Below the pieces are notes generated by a model. That model was not told the DNA's origin and did not search any database. It saw only the letters and a program-made list of their open reading frames with translations. Shown here one piece after another: positions 1 to 7,983 of a stretch of DNA of 41,550 nucleotides (positions within the stretch are counted from its first letter, which is position 1; every line of letters starts with the position of its first letter). The DNA is from JALEFZ01 sp039817415 (GTDB lineage Bacteria; Bacteroidota; Bacteroidia; J057). The stretch spans positions 1 through 41,550 of the forward strand of contig JBCBVV010000056.1 in NCBI GenBank assembly GCA_039817415.1. The letters run 5' to 3'. A program made the translations under genes and the position numbers.

Positions 1-938
1 TGTATTGAATACAGATGCAGACACAGTTACTTCTATGGATATCACCTATCAGCTAAATGAAGAACTCGCTTCGATTTACAACTGGACAGGTGTCCTTCCT
101 TATGAGGAGAGCGTAGACATTACCCTGCCTATTGTGGCTAACCTGGGCGACTCCATCAACAACCTAAGGATTGAAGTTTCTTCCGTCAATGGAAAGAGAG
201 ACCAAGATACAACCAACAATACGCTCCTCGCTACATGGGAAACTCCTTACGCGGTGGCTGGAGATTACAAATTGGATATCGAGACTGACATCTTCGGTGC
301 AGAAACTACTTGGGACCTAAAAGATCCCTCAGGTACAGTTGTCATCTCTGGTGGTCCTTACACCAACGGAGGTCAAACCCAGCATTCTTATACCTTCAAC
401 CTACCTGAAAACCCAGGCTGTCATTCTCTGACGTTCTATGACATCAATGGGAATGGAATGGGATCTATCCTGAACGGATCTTATACTCTTTATGATCCCA
501 CAGGTAAGGTCGTAATTGAAAACCTTACAGGTCAGTTCGAGAATGAAATCATCAATAACTTCGAGATGTTAGGCCCCAATACCAGCACCCTCCCCGAAGT
601 ATCTATGGCAATATCAGTCTACCCAAACCCCTCCACCGGTTTGTTTAGTGTCCTAAATAAAGCCCGTTTCCTAGATGCACAATGGCAGTTGATCTCCCTT
701 GATGGAAGAAAAATACAATCAGGTGTGATTGAAGGAGAAAAGTGGCAGTTAGACCTAAGTNNNNNNNNNNNNNNNNNNNNNNNNNNNNNNNNNNNNNNNN
801 NNNNNNNNNNNNNNNNNNNNNNNNNNNNNNNNNNNNNNNNNNNNNNNNNNNNNNNNNNNNAATGAAGCTGAAGGTATTTATTTGCTAAATATCATTGGCG
901 AAAAGCAATCTTATCAGCAGAAGTTGGTCAAGAAATAG
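1..938 (+). CDS. T9SS-secreted Omp28-like protein, 5'-partial, interrupted by assembly gap
   Basis: The reading frame is open from the left edge (codons start at base 2), so the N-terminus lies outside the window. The protein aligns throughout with the C-terminal half of the next gene: a DADTVTSM segment, a repeat with GGPY and a CHSLTFYDINGNGM-type motif, then a type A sorting domain starting at VYPNPSTGLFSV. The domain continues across the 100-N gap as NEAEGIYLLNIIGEKQSYQQ and ends KLVKK at TAG (936-938). Family knowledge says such domains direct export through the T9SS and are removed or anchored at the cell surface. The translation is in frame across the gap only if the gap length is a multiple of three, most simply zero; the literal 100 N would shift it. 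The N-terminal thioredoxin-like part seen in the paralogue is presumably upstream. Confidence 0.85.
722..937 (+). repeat. 116-bp identical repeat, copy 1 (split by the gap)
   Basis: Bases 722-760 plus 861-937 are identical to 2620-2735. The similarity goes on upstream with a few mismatches to about 667. The repeat encodes the second half of the T9SS sorting domain. It is long enough to break a short-read assembly, which explains the gap inside it. Confidence 0.85.
761..860. other. 100-N assembly gap (placeholder)
   Basis: There are exactly 100 unknown bases, the usual size for a scaffold gap of unknown length. The base before it completes a codon (agt, 758-760) and the base after starts one (aat, 861-863). 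In the paralogous gene (2620-2735) the same two sequences are directly adjacent, so the true gap may be 0 bp. Confidence 0.9.
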
Positions 939-957
939 GCTAAGATAAATTTAATGA

Positions 958-992
958 GGAAGCTCACTATCTCGTGATGGTGGGCTTTTTTA
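958..992 (+). terminator. Rho-independent terminator after the partial Omp28-like gene
   Basis: An 11-bp stem with two G-U pairs (960-970 with 977-987) has a six-base loop and is followed by a T-run (986-991). It starts about 20 bp after the stop codon of the first gene. Confidence 0.7.
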
Positions 993-1033
993 TTTGGTTG
1001 CTAGATTAAGGGAATATTAAGAATTCAATTATA

Positions 1034-1060
1034 TTGAAGCCTGTATTTGTCATTATTTTG
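1034..1060 (+). promoter_or_regulatory. Possible promoter for the second Omp28-like gene
   Basis: TTG (1034-1036), 17 bp, then TATTTTG (1054-1060) resembles the Bacteroidota pattern TTG-N17-23-TAnnTTTG but is one base short in the -7 element. It lies 17 bp upstream of the ATG. This is a weak call from sequence alone. Confidence 0.3.
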
Positions 1061-1077
1061 AAAAATCCCAAAATCAA

Positions 1078-2736
1078 ATGAAACGTAAAGCCATCATTGT
1101 ACTCTTAATAGGAGTGCTTGTGACTACTACCTCTCTTGCCCAAAGTATGGTGCCAAGAAACAAGGTTCTACTCGAAATTTTTTCTGGAACTTGGTGTGTC
1201 TTTTGTCCCGGTTCAGAACTAGGTGCAAGAGACATGAAGAAAAATGAATTGGATGTGGCGATTATCAAACATCATATGGGTGATCCGTATCAAAATGCAT
1301 CTACTGAATTTAGGGATAGTATGTATTTTGTAACCGCCTTTCCAACTTCTGTCTTTAATGGGGACAGTATCATAACCGGAGGCAATGTATCAAGTAGTAT
1401 CTATGCTACCTATTACCCCATCTACCTTGCTAGTTTGGACATGACTCCTATTCAGATGGAAATGAACCTAAGGAGACTAAAGGGAACAGTCCAAGATTCA
1501 ATACTAGTTGAAGTTGATGTCACCAAATTGGGACCATACAGTAACGATTTAGTCTTATATGTGGCCATATCAGAATCCCACATATCAGAATCATGGTTTG
1601 GATTGAGTGAAGTGAACAATGTTAATAGAGGGATCTTTCCTAATCCGTCAGGTATTTCTCTGAATCTTGTAGAAGGTATGAAGTCAACCTATTCGCTTAA
1701 AATACCATACGAAGCCAACTGGGAGGAAGAATGGTTGGAAACAGTAGTTTGGATTCAAGATCCCAACACTCAAATCGTAGCCAATGCCGATGCGAAATCT
1801 GCCTATTTACCTGATGAATTATATGAAGTAAGCCTTGACAAAGTTGTCTCATTGGTAAATCCAACTCAATGTCAGGCAGATGAAAATGATATCAGCTTTA
1901 CAGTAATTAACCCTGATGCTGATACCGTGACTTCTATGACTTTCGACTACCAGCTAAACAACGGTACAATCGAGACCTATACCTGGAATGGTATCTTGGC
2001 TTATTCAGATACAGCTACTGTTACCTTGCCAACCATAATCAATGATGGTTCTGAAAGCAATCAACTTGGTATTGTGTTGAAATTGGTGAATGGAAATCAG
2101 GATCAAAATGTTACCAATAACATATTAGTTTCTAACTGGTCTACCAAATATACTAAGGGAGGACAGTTTACCTTAGAGTTGTTGACGGATTATGCTGGTT
2201 CAGAGACAACTTGGGAAATCGTTGATGGTGGAGGCAATATTGTCTCATCAGGCGGACCCTACTTTGATGGGGGACCGCTTCCTAAAACCCACAAAATTAA
2301 TATACCAGAGACCCCAGACTGTTACTCACTGAATTTCTATGATTCAAATGGCGATGGTATGCAAGCGGTCTCAAATGGTTTCTACAGACTGATGGATGCG
2401 GACAGTAATGTCTTGGTAAGTAACGTAACGGGAGAATTTGGTTCACTTGAAACAAATAAATTTGAGGTAACTTCCTCTACCAGTATTGAGAAAGAATTTC
2501 AAAGCTTGATAGAGGTCTTCCCAAATCCTTCCCATGGCCTATTCAGCATCCTAAACGAAGCTAGTTTCCTAGATGCACAATGGCAGTTGATCTCCCTTGA
2601 TGGAAGAACCATACAGTCTGGTGTGATTGAAGGAGAAAAGTGGCAGTTAGACCTAAGTAATGAAGCTGAAGGTATTTATTTGCTAAATATCATTGGCGAA
2701 AAGCAATCTTATCAGCAGAAGTTGGTCAAGAAATAA
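1078..2736 (+). CDS. T9SS-secreted Omp28-like protein with thioredoxin-like domain
   Basis: The protein has 552 residues. Residues 1-21 form a signal peptide ending SLA before QS. Next comes a thioredoxin-like stretch, VLLEIFSGTWCVFC, with a CxxC pair at Cys40 and Cys43, as in Omp28-related proteins. The middle has beta-rich repeats with a GGPY segment and a CYSLNFYDSNGDGM motif also seen in the upstream paralogue. The last ~75 residues, from EVFPNPSHGLFSI to KLVKK, are a type A T9SS sorting domain. The likely location is the cell surface or medium. The redox role of the CxxC is inferred from the fold and its substrate is unknown. The gene is a tandem paralogue of the gene upstream, with terminators on both sides, so it is probably transcribed alone. 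The ATG is followed directly by a good signal peptide, which supports this start. Confidence 0.85.
   Translation: MKRKAIIVLLIGVLVTTTSLAQSMVPRNKVLLEIFSGTWCVFCPGSELGARDMKKNELDVAIIKHHMGDPYQNASTEFRDSMYFVTAFPTSVFNGDSIITGGNVSSSIYATYYPIYLASLDMTPIQMEMNLRRLKGTVQDSILVEVDVTKLGPYSNDLVLYVAISESHISESWFGLSEVNNVNRGIFPNPSGISLNLVEGMKSTYSLKIPYEANWEEEWLETVVWIQDPNTQIVANADAKSAYLPDELYEVSLDKVVSLVNPTQCQADENDISFTVINPDADTVTSMTFDYQLNNGTIETYTWNGILAYSDTATVTLPTIINDGSESNQLGIVLKLVNGNQDQNVTNNILVSNWSTKYTKGGQFTLELLTDYAGSETTWEIVDGGGNIVSSGGPYFDGGPLPKTHKINIPETPDCYSLNFYDSNGDGMQAVSNGFYRLMDADSNVLVSNVTGEFGSLETNKFEVTSSTSIEKEFQSLIEVFPNPSHGLFSILNEASFLDAQWQLISLDGRTIQSGVIEGEKWQLDLSNEAEGIYLLNIIGEKQSYQQKLVKK
2620..2735 (+). repeat. 116-bp identical repeat, copy 2 (uninterrupted)
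   Basis: This copy is identical to 722-760 joined to 861-937. The surrounding gene bodies are clearly diverged, so the identity is confined to the end of the sorting domain. Confidence 0.85.
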
Positions 2737-2755
2737 GAAACCTACATATTTATAG

Positions 2756-2790
2756 AAGCCTTCCTCATTGTTCGAGGAAGGCTTTATCTT
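2756..2790 (+). terminator. Rho-independent terminator after the second Omp28-like gene
   Basis: A perfect 10-bp stem (aagccttcct at 2756-2765, aggaaggctt at 2775-2784) with a 9-base loop is followed by tatctttt. It lies 20 bp after the stop. Confidence 0.8.
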
Positions 2791-2808
2791 TTATGAAAAT
2801 TGGAACTC

Positions 2809-3717
2809 ATGAATAAGAGATGGCTGGTATGTATTTGGCTCCTAGGATGTTTCTCGCTAAGCAAGGGACAGCGCTATGTTAACAATGTATTTTCTCAGGT
2901 CATTCGTTCGACCCAAGACTATGCAGTAAAGGATGGCGACACCTTGCGAATGGACATTTACATTCCAAGGAATGATACCGTGGTAGATCGTCCCTTATTG
3001 GTTTGGATGCATGGAGGTGGATTTGCTGGGGGGCGAAGAGACAATGGAGATGAGGTGAAATTTATGAAATCGGCTGCACGAAAAGGTTTTGTGGCAGCTT
3101 CAATCTCCTATAGATTGTTGAGGAAGGACACCAAAGAAAAATTTGGTTGTGATTGTCCGAAAAGTGAAAAAGAGAGGGTATTCAAAGAAGCTGCCTACGA
3201 CTTTTGGGATGCCCTTTATTTTCTTTATGAAAAATCGGATCTCTTTGGATTTGATAGACAAAAAATCATCATCGGAGGAAGTAGTGCAGGGGCAGAAGGA
3301 GCTTTAACCGCTGCTTATTTGAGAAAATGGTTATTCGAAGAAGGAAGTAAGTTCGATTCAATTCGCATCAAGGCTTTGATCTCTCTTGCAGGGGCTGTGA
3401 TGGATAGCCGATACATTACCGATCAAAATGCGGTTCCCGCTATTCTGTTTCATGGGACCGACGATAACCTGGTTCCATACGGTACAGCTCCTCATCATTA
3501 TTGTAAAGAAGGGACAAAGGGCTATATCTGGCTCGATGGCTCCCATACCATTGCGGCTAAATTGGAGGAGCTAGATGCATCCTTCCTTTTTTACACCTTC
3601 AAAGGGGCCAAGCACGAAAAAGCGAATATCCCCTTTGATTATCAGCCTCTTATTTTCTCCTTTTTGAATGAAGTTGTGGTAGAAAATAGAAACCGCCAAT
3701 TGAGAGTAGTTGAATAA
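2809..3717 (+). CDS. Secreted alpha/beta hydrolase (carboxylesterase-like)
   Basis: The ATG at 2809 gives 302 residues with an N-terminal signal peptide (MNKRWLVCIWLLGCFSLSKG). A TTG three codons upstream is possible but less likely. Hallmarks of the esterase/lipase family are visible: the oxyanion-hole motif HGGG at residues 68-71, and GSSAG (157-161) with Ser159 as nucleophile. An acid in HGTDDNLVP and a His in KGAKHE (C-terminal quarter) complete the triad. A CDCP segment near residue 115 could hold a disulfide. Export across the inner membrane is expected; the substrate, probably an ester such as an acetylated sugar, cannot be named. The gene sits between terminators at 2756 and 3733 and looks monocistronic. 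Confidence 0.85.
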   Translation: MNKRWLVCIWLLGCFSLSKGQRYVNNVFSQVIRSTQDYAVKDGDTLRMDIYIPRNDTVVDRPLLVWMHGGGFAGGRRDNGDEVKFMKSAARKGFVAASISYRLLRKDTKEKFGCDCPKSEKERVFKEAAYDFWDALYFLYEKSDLFGFDRQKIIIGGSSAGAEGALTAAYLRKWLFEEGSKFDSIRIKALISLAGAVMDSRYITDQNAVPAILFHGTDDNLVPYGTAPHHYCKEGTKGYIWLDGSHTIAAKLEELDASFLFYTFKGAKHEKANIPFDYQPLIFSFLNEVVVENRNRQLRVVE

Positions 3718-3732
3718 CTAAAGCTCAGGTTC

Positions 3733-3772
3733 ATGAAAAATGCCGCCTTTTTTACAAGGTGGCATTTTTCAT
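3733..3772. terminator. Bidirectional terminator between convergent genes
   Basis: A 17-bp stem with one G-U pair (3733-3749 with 3756-3772) is flanked by A-rich and T-rich arms. It can serve the esterase on + and the NTF2-like gene on -. Confidence 0.8.
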
Positions 3773-3783
3773 AGCAATGAATC

Positions 3784-4425
3784 TTAAAAAACCCCATTAG
3801 CATTTCTGACCTTTCCGCCATTCATCCACACGAAAAAGCGCATCCCTTTGTCAATGGCCTCGACAGAATCCCAATGCTCCACAATTTGCCCCTTGTCAAT
3901 TCTCCAGGTATCCGTGATATTAAATCCCCTTTGATCATTTCCTCTATCCTTGATCTTCATGGTCGCGTGAGAATGAAAAGTAACATAATTACCATCTACA
4001 TTGATTCTCTTGACATCATAAGTATACTCGGGGAACCTCTTTACAATTCCTTTTAAGTTCTCAACCAGACCCTCAATTCCATCCGGAATGGTACGATTGT
4101 GTTGAACGTAGGGATTCTTACCATAGGTAGCCATGATGTAGTCAAAATCATGGTCCATCATAAGATGTTGGATAAAATCAGCTACCAAGCGTACATTTTC
4201 AGTTTCTTCTTGTGTCCAGTGATCTTGTTTAAAAAGCTGTAGGTTAATTTGTAGGGTATCCATCGTGGGTGTTGATTGAAAGGTGGTTGATGATAAAATA
4301 TTGAACTGAGGAGCAACTTCTTGCTCACGAACACTTTTTTCGTAGAATTGTCCTGACAGTGAGGTACTTGTAATAAGGGCCAGCAGGCTTAGTCGAAGAT
4401 TCAATTGGTTAATTATCTGTATCAT
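3784..4425 (-). CDS. Exported SnoaL/NTF2-like protein
   Basis: This is a 213-residue protein with a hydrophobic N-terminal segment (LRLSLLALITSTSLSG) that looks like a signal peptide. Residues ~75-200 resemble the SnoaL-like branch of the NTF2 fold: DFIQHLMMDHDFDYIMATY, YVQHNRTIPDG, a VTFHSHATMK strand and DTWRIDKGQIVEHWDSVE near the end. Such proteins often bind or isomerise small hydrophobic molecules, but many members are uncharacterised. It is transcribed away from the HxlR regulator gene through an 87-bp gap and has a consensus promoter, so HxlR is a likely regulator. The function is otherwise unknown. Confidence 0.8.
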   Translation of the reverse strand: MIQIINQLNLRLSLLALITSTSLSGQFYEKSVREQEVAPQFNILSSTTFQSTPTMDTLQINLQLFKQDHWTQEETENVRLVADFIQHLMMDHDFDYIMATYGKNPYVQHNRTIPDGIEGLVENLKGIVKRFPEYTYDVKRINVDGNYVTFHSHATMKIKDRGNDQRGFNITDTWRIDKGQIVEHWDSVEAIDKGMRFFVWMNGGKVRNANGVF

Positions 4426-4474
4426 TTTGCTTGAGATTGGCGTATAATTATTAACTTGTAAAATGAAAGTGAAT

Positions 4475-4504
4475 CAAAGGTAGTTAAATGATTGCAAAAT
4501 GCAA
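4475..4504 (-). promoter_or_regulatory. Promoter of the NTF2-like gene with overlapping candidate HxlR site
   Basis: On the minus strand TTG (4504-4502), a 19-bp spacer and TACCTTTG (4482-4475) match the Bacteroidota sigma-A pattern. A 5-3-5 inverted repeat, TTGCA-aaa-TGCAA (4492-4504), covers the -33 element and ends 8 bp before the HxlR start codon, where a repressor could act. The operator role is inferred. Confidence 0.6.
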
Positions 4505-4512
4505 GTATTTAT

Positions 4513-4923
4513 ATGAAAGAAATTAAAATGAGGTCGGATTGTCCGGTTAGCTATGCCCTAGATTTTTTTGGTGACAAGTGGTCCTTTTTGGTAATCAGGG
4601 ACTTAGCCTTGGAAGGGAAATCTTATTACAAGGAGTTTTTGCAGTCGAAAGAGAAGATTGCTACCAATATTTTGGCGGATAGATTGAAAAAGCTAGAGTA
4701 CCATGGCATCATTGAATCCAAGGTAGATGAGCAGCTAAGAACCAAGAAAGTTTATTCTTTGACGGCTAAAGGAAAGGACTTGATGCCCATTTTGTTAGAA
4801 ATGATGGTGTGGTCCAACAAATATCAAGATGATCTGGCCGTCTCGGATGAATTTATCGAAAAGGTCAAGCATGACAGAGATACCGTCCTAAAATCCCTCT
4901 TAGATAGGTTGGAGAAAGAATAA
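4513..4923 (+). CDS. HxlR-family winged-helix transcriptional regulator
   Basis: From the ATG at 4513 the protein has 136 residues. It has the family signature near the start: a Cys in RSDCPVSYALDFFGDKWSFL, then YYKEFLQSKEKIATNILADR and LEYHGIIESK for the winged helix. A C-terminal helix follows (LMPILLEMMVWSNKYQ). An upstream TTG at 4492 would add seven residues that the family does not need and would put the inverted repeat inside the gene; ATG 4528 is also possible. HxlR proteins bind DNA as dimers and often respond to electrophiles or aldehydes through the conserved N-terminal Cys. Here the likely target is the divergent NTF2-like gene. Confidence 0.88.
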   Translation: MKEIKMRSDCPVSYALDFFGDKWSFLVIRDLALEGKSYYKEFLQSKEKIATNILADRLKKLEYHGIIESKVDEQLRTKKVYSLTAKGKDLMPILLEMMVWSNKYQDDLAVSDEFIEKVKHDRDTVLKSLLDRLEKE

Positions 4924-4933
4924 TTTGTAGCCT

Positions 4934-5998
4934 TTATTCTAGATCGACTATATATTGGATAAGGGGATCGACACCTAGAACCGCATCTTTGTAGGTGTTG
5001 TGGCGCTCTACATCAACAGGGACCCCCACTCCTTCTAAGCAAATCATATCCTTGGAAAAATATCTCTCATCAGAAAGGGTGAGTGTCCATCCGTTGGAAA
5101 GGGTATCTCGATATACGTCGGAGAAAATCCCTTCTGTATTGGTCCCAATCTGAGTCAAATTCGAAAGGTTCTTCATGCTAATGGCAAAAGCCTCTGCTGA
5201 ACTAGAACTGGCTCTATGGGTTAGGAGGTAGATATGTTGGTAATGGGTCTTGATTGCTGAATGGGGGAAGACATAGCTTGTGTCTGCTTTGCCAAAATCT
5301 TCGTGTTTGGGTCCATTCCTAAGTTGTTTGATAAAGGCAATCTCCTTTTTAGGGAAGAAAGGGCTGGCGCATATCAGGGCAGTAGGATCATTACCTCCAG
5401 GATTAACCCTGATATCTATAATCATTTCCTTTGCCTTGCCTATTTCCTCCATCAACCCCTTCAATTCAGATTGGATGTTTTCCAGACTTTCTCCATAAAA
5501 CCGCCTGATTCTTAGGTAGGCATAGGTTCGATCGGAGTTGGTGCCATATTGGAAGATTTTGCTGTTAGAATCTTTGAGACCGTGAATTCCCAATTGGGAG
5601 AGCGTCTTATCTCTGGCTTCAATAAATACACCAAAGGCTTCGTTGGAGGGAAATTCTTGAAGGAAGGGAGGAATCTTCCCCGCATTACAACTTAAGCCTA
5701 GGTGATGACTTTCCAGGTTAATATGCGCATCCTCAAACTGTCGAAGTAGGCCACAAAAGTGTTCAAATAGGGCGGAATCATCCTTGATTTCATGTACAAG
5801 AGGTAAGTTTTCCTTCTTGACCTTTTCCCAGTCCACTTTTCTCAAGTCAAAAAAAGCATAATGCTGATCGAATATATCCCATAATTCAGCAAAGAGCTTC
5901 GAGGAGGGTGGTACAGAAGAATTTGTTTGCTTCGAATGGCAACCTATGCTGAGAACAACTATAAGCAGAAGAAAAGGCATGTTACGCAAGAGGACCAT
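4934..5998 (-). CDS. S41-family (tail-specific) peptidase lipoprotein
   Basis: This is a 354-residue protein with a lipoprotein signal, LLIVVLSIGC, with Cys20 as the acylated residue. The C-terminal half has the S41 core: IIDIRVNPGGNDP, then SSSSAEAFAISM with the catalytic Ser in the Ser run. GTNTEGIFSD and LEGVGVPVDV follow near the end. There is no clear PDZ domain, which fits the short S41 branch related to interphotoreceptor retinoid-binding protein-like hydrolases. It is probably anchored in the envelope; its peptide substrate is unknown. The stop is 10 bp from the stop of the convergent HxlR gene. The start could also be seven codons downstream. Confidence 0.85.
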   Translation of the reverse strand: MVLLRNMPFLLLIVVLSIGCHSKQTNSSVPPSSKLFAELWDIFDQHYAFFDLRKVDWEKVKKENLPLVHEIKDDSALFEHFCGLLRQFEDAHINLESHHLGLSCNAGKIPPFLQEFPSNEAFGVFIEARDKTLSQLGIHGLKDSNSKIFQYGTNSDRTYAYLRIRRFYGESLENIQSELKGLMEEIGKAKEMIIDIRVNPGGNDPTALICASPFFPKKEIAFIKQLRNGPKHEDFGKADTSYVFPHSAIKTHYQHIYLLTHRASSSSAEAFAISMKNLSNLTQIGTNTEGIFSDVYRDTLSNGWTLTLSDERYFSKDMICLEGVGVPVDVERHNTYKDAVLGVDPLIQYIVDLE

Positions 5999-6063
5999 TT
6001 TTCAAAAGTTGAGTGGTAATAGGGCCTACACCTCATTCTCAACTAGGTTCAATATCTTCCTAG

Positions 6064-7218
6064 CTAATTTTTCTCTAATTCCGCCTTGATCGCCTTATTT
6101 TCTGGATTAAGGTCAAGGGCTAAGGTCATAAACTTCCTTGCCTCATCATGTTTCCCAAGCTTTTGATAGGCCTTCGCCAATTGGAAATTAGCTTTCCAAG
6201 AGTCAGGATAATTTTCTTGATTCATTTCCAAGAGTTTGATTCCCTCTTCTATATTTTCTGCCTCTACCATTCTAATACCTAGCCAATTGATCATCCCTTC
6301 TAGTCCTGGAAACTCTTTGCCCATCTGTGTTTCGAATCGCTTACAGCTGGCGATGACCTCTTCCGCACTTCGATTTTTCATTTCGTCGATATAATAGCCA
6401 TCAAAAATAAATTCAAGGCCATCAATTATGCTTCTCAGGGGAACTGTACCATGGTTATCATCAGGATAAAGCTTCATCTTGGCATGCTGATGAGGGAGTC
6501 CGTGTTGCTTGAGTGCAAGGACAAACTGTTCCTGCCCATTTCTCATGTGCTCCATTTCTCGAGAAAGGCCAAAGTTCCCAGATCCAGATACAAATATCAT
6601 TTTGTGCGCTAAAACTGAAGAGTCCAAGGAAGCCATATGCCTTACTTCCTGTTCATCATCCCACCAAAGGCTTGGATCAATCAGAATATATCCGTCGATA
6701 GAGGAGGCCTGATTATAGGCGTAAGCGCCAAAGAGTCCAGCCAATGAATGCCCTATTAATAGTTGATAGTTATTTGTTCGGTAGCTATGATGAAGGGAGT
6801 CGAGCAATTCGGTTTCAAGAAAGCGTAGAAAATCCTTGGCACCTCCGCTCTCCCTAAGGCCTTGGTCTTCCTCTCCGTCATATCCAACAAGACTATGGGT
6901 AGGAGTAAAGTCTCTTGTTCGACGAGTATTAGAAATGCCAATGACAATGGCCTCTGGCACTTTTCCTGTTCTAGCATAGAAATCGATGTTAGCCACTGCC
7001 ATCTGGAAAAGGTGATCCCCGTCTAAGACAATCACAATAGGGTACTTTTTTGAATGGGTATAATTAGGGTAGGAGGGGGGAAGATAAAGTTGATAGGATC
7101 TCTTTTCCTTCAAGACTTCTGAATAGATCGTATCTCGCTTAATGGATGATAATCCCTGTCCGAAAATCAGCTGTAGAGGAATAATAGTAAAAATAATAAG
7201 AGAGATTCTGATTTTCAT
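6064..7218 (-). CDS. Exported esterase-D-fold hydrolase with C-terminal TPR
   Basis: This is a 384-residue protein with a signal peptide ending LIFG before QG. Residues ~30-270 match the putative esterase family (esterase D/Fes type): YQLYLPPSY, IVIVLDGDHLF, and GHSLAG with nucleophile Ser158. YILIDPSLWWDD follows, with the His in DDNHGTVPL. Residues ~315-380 look like tetratricopeptide repeats (SWKANFQLAKAYQKLGKHDEA). Hydrolases of this type can act on siderophore esters or acylated compounds, but nothing nearby identifies the substrate. The next gene on this strand upstream is the Crp-type regulator, whose stop lies 67 bp before this start. Confidence 0.85.
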   Translation of the reverse strand: MKIRISLIIFTIIPLQLIFGQGLSSIKRDTIYSEVLKEKRSYQLYLPPSYPNYTHSKKYPIVIVLDGDHLFQMAVANIDFYARTGKVPEAIVIGISNTRRTRDFTPTHSLVGYDGEEDQGLRESGGAKDFLRFLETELLDSLHHSYRTNNYQLLIGHSLAGLFGAYAYNQASSIDGYILIDPSLWWDDEQEVRHMASLDSSVLAHKMIFVSGSGNFGLSREMEHMRNGQEQFVLALKQHGLPHQHAKMKLYPDDNHGTVPLRSIIDGLEFIFDGYYIDEMKNRSAEEVIASCKRFETQMGKEFPGLEGMINWLGIRMVEAENIEEGIKLLEMNQENYPDSWKANFQLAKAYQKLGKHDEARKFMTLALDLNPENKAIKAELEKN

Positions 7219-7262
7219 ATTGTTTGGCTTATTGAGGTATTTCCCTTAACTCAACGTCTGAA

Positions 7263-7270
7263 CAAATGTA
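7263..7270 (-). promoter_or_regulatory. Possible -7 element for the esterase-TPR gene
   Basis: The minus strand reads TACATTTG, a full match to TAnnTTTG, 45 bp upstream of the start codon. No TTG is found at the expected 17-23 bp distance, so the call is weak. Confidence 0.35.
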
Positions 7271-7285
7271 TAATTCCTCATGGTC

Positions 7286-7867
7286 TTAACTGCCTTTTTT
7301 CAAGACTCTGCTGAGCCAGGCAGGCGTAACCCCCAGAAAATTGGCAATATATTTCCAAGGCGTATCTAATAAGATGGCGGGAAAGTGTTCTTGAAGATAA
7401 GTAAGTTGCTGTTCTACTCGGGGAAGGGTCTTAAGTGAAATATAATGCTTGTCTTCCAGAATGACGGATAGAATTTTTCTTCTAAAATACTGCCCCAAAT
7501 CCGGCGAATGAAGATAGTGGTCGAGGAATAATTCTTTGGTCATGCGTACCCCCTCAACTTGACTAATGGCAAATAACCTGTCGTTGTTCAATTCTCCATA
7601 GAAAAGGCTGATCACATTGGAGCAGAGCCCATTGGGCTTGAAAAAGCGTGTGATCCCAAAATGATCAGCAGTTTGATTCTCTGAGGCAGCAATCCCCTTG
7701 GCAATAAAGAGTACGTGGTTACAAACTTCCGTTTCTGGGAAAATAGTCTCTCCTTTTCGGTAGGATACGATTTCAACCTTGGATTGGAAGGCCTCCCAAG
7801 CTTGGGTCGTCAATTCAGGGTAAACCTTAAGGATATCCTTTTTGAAAGATTGTAGTGTCTCATTCAT
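7286..7867 (-). CDS. Crp/Fnr-family transcriptional regulator
   Basis: This is a 193-residue protein. Residues ~25-115 form a cyclic-nucleotide-binding-type beta-roll (VEIVSYRKGETIFPETEVCNHVLFIAKGI is its first half, paraphrasing residues 32-60). The last 40 residues contain a helix-turn-helix, WKYIANFLGVTPAWLSRVLK. No cysteine cluster for an Fe-S centre is seen, and the conserved cAMP-contact motif is not evident, so the ligand is unknown. This is the short Bacteroidota type usually found next to the genes it controls. It diverges from the CocE/NonD hydrolase (116-bp gap) and lies upstream of the esterase-TPR gene; either is a candidate target. Confidence 0.88.
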   Translation of the reverse strand: MNETLQSFKKDILKVYPELTTQAWEAFQSKVEIVSYRKGETIFPETEVCNHVLFIAKGIAASENQTADHFGITRFFKPNGLCSNVISLFYGELNNDRLFAISQVEGVRMTKELFLDHYLHSPDLGQYFRRKILSVILEDKHYISLKTLPRVEQQLTYLQEHFPAILLDTPWKYIANFLGVTPAWLSRVLKKGS

Positions 7868-7983
7868 AGCAGATCATTACATGAGTATGAGCATTTTCTT
7901 TCATGAGAATCTTTAACTACTACAAGTTCTTTAAAATTTTCGGAAAGTAAGTTGTGTTTAGCTAGAATCGCAATCCTTTTCCT

